Source of the DNA: an uncultured Prevotella sp.
GTDB lineage: Bacteria > Bacteroidota > Bacteroidia > Bacteroidales > Bacteroidaceae
NCBI GenBank assembly: GCA_937916075.1
Contig: CALGHW010000469.1
Location: 1 to 5,854 of the forward strand
DNA length: 5,854 nucleotides
Direction of reading: 5' to 3'
The translations under genes and the position numbers were made by a program. The notes below the pieces were generated by a model that ran no database searches, was not told the origin of the DNA, and was given only the letters and a program-made list of their open reading frames with translations. Shown here in pieces: positions 5,706-5,854 of the stretch. Position 1 is the stretch's first letter. Each line of letters starts with the position of its first letter.

Positions 5706-5825
5706 ATGAAAACATTCTTTTTAGTATCCGTCTTTTCCTGTATGGCAATAGTTGTAAATGCGCAGCTACGTGTGGCATCCAATGGCAATTATTTATATAG
5801 TTCTCAAGTTTCGGATTTAGAATGA
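5706..5825 (+). CDS. Small secreted protein or truncated head of a surface protein (39 aa)
   Basis: The ORF starts at ATG 5706 and stops at TGA 5823-5825. Residues 1-19 (MKTFFLVSVFSCMAIVVNA) form a clear signal peptide, with cleavage expected after A19 and Gln at +1, as is common in Bacteroidetes. The remaining 20 residues begin QLRVASNGN, like the first residues of larger Bacteroidetes secreted proteins that continue into repeat or tail-fibre-like domains. The stop after 39 codons therefore suggests a nonsense-broken gene, or else a genuine mini-protein. After TGA the same frame stays open for the nine codons left in the window, which is too few to decide. An internal FSC at 10-12 resembles a lipobox, but hydrophobic residues follow it, so signal peptidase I is preferred. 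It has its own promoter (5601-5630), a ~70-base leader and no Shine-Dalgarno. Base composition is more AT-rich than its neighbours. Confidence 0.55.
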   Translation: MKTFFLVSVFSCMAIVVNAQLRVASNGNYLYSSQVSDLE

Positions 5826-5854
5826 ACTGGTAGAAAAGTATATAAAAAAAGCTT

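Overview
The window looks like chromosomal DNA from a member of the Bacteroidales, probably Prevotella or Bacteroides-like. Three intergenic promoters have the Bacteroidetes layout (TTG, 19-20 bp spacer, TAnnTTTG-type -7 box) rather than a sigma-70 -35/-10. Shine-Dalgarno sequences are weak or absent, one lipoprotein looks like the Bacteroidetes NigD family, and the argF product is of the succinylornithine transcarbamylase type first characterised in Bacteroides fragilis. The coding regions are fairly GC-rich by eye, and the last ~280 bases are clearly more AT-rich. The genus is an inference.

Layout: (1) 1-260, the 3' end of proA (proline synthesis), plus strand. (2) 289-4316, a plus-strand operon driven by a promoter just after proA: an RluD-type pseudouridine synthase, D-alanine--D-alanine ligase (ddl), a PlsC/PlsB-like glycerolipid acyltransferase, and a NigD-like lipoprotein. 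Gene gaps shrink from 33 to 14 to 2 bp. (3) 4342-4397, a perfect 23-bp inverted repeat that should terminate transcription from both sides. (4) 4410-5372, argF on the minus strand, with its promoter at 5421-5451. (5) 5373-5705, a 333-bp divergent intergenic region with the argF promoter, a GC palindrome, a small inverted repeat and a second promoter pointing right. (6) 5706-5825, a 39-codon ORF encoding a signal peptide plus a short tail. It is either a very small secreted protein or the truncated head of a larger surface protein. The window ends 29 bases later, exactly on a HindIII site.

The four-gene operon combines ribosome maturation (rluD) with cell-envelope building (peptidoglycan precursor, glycerolipid, surface lipoprotein). 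It is flanked by two genes of glutamate-derived amino acid synthesis, proA and argF, which point toward each other. Most of the window is ordinary housekeeping DNA. I see no CRISPR array, transposase, tRNA or rRNA, and no clear new system. The points most worth a second look are the specificity residue of ArgF, the near-leaderless rluD promoter, the H-x5-D acyltransferase motif, and the tiny secreted ORF with its strong promoter and 5' stem-loop.
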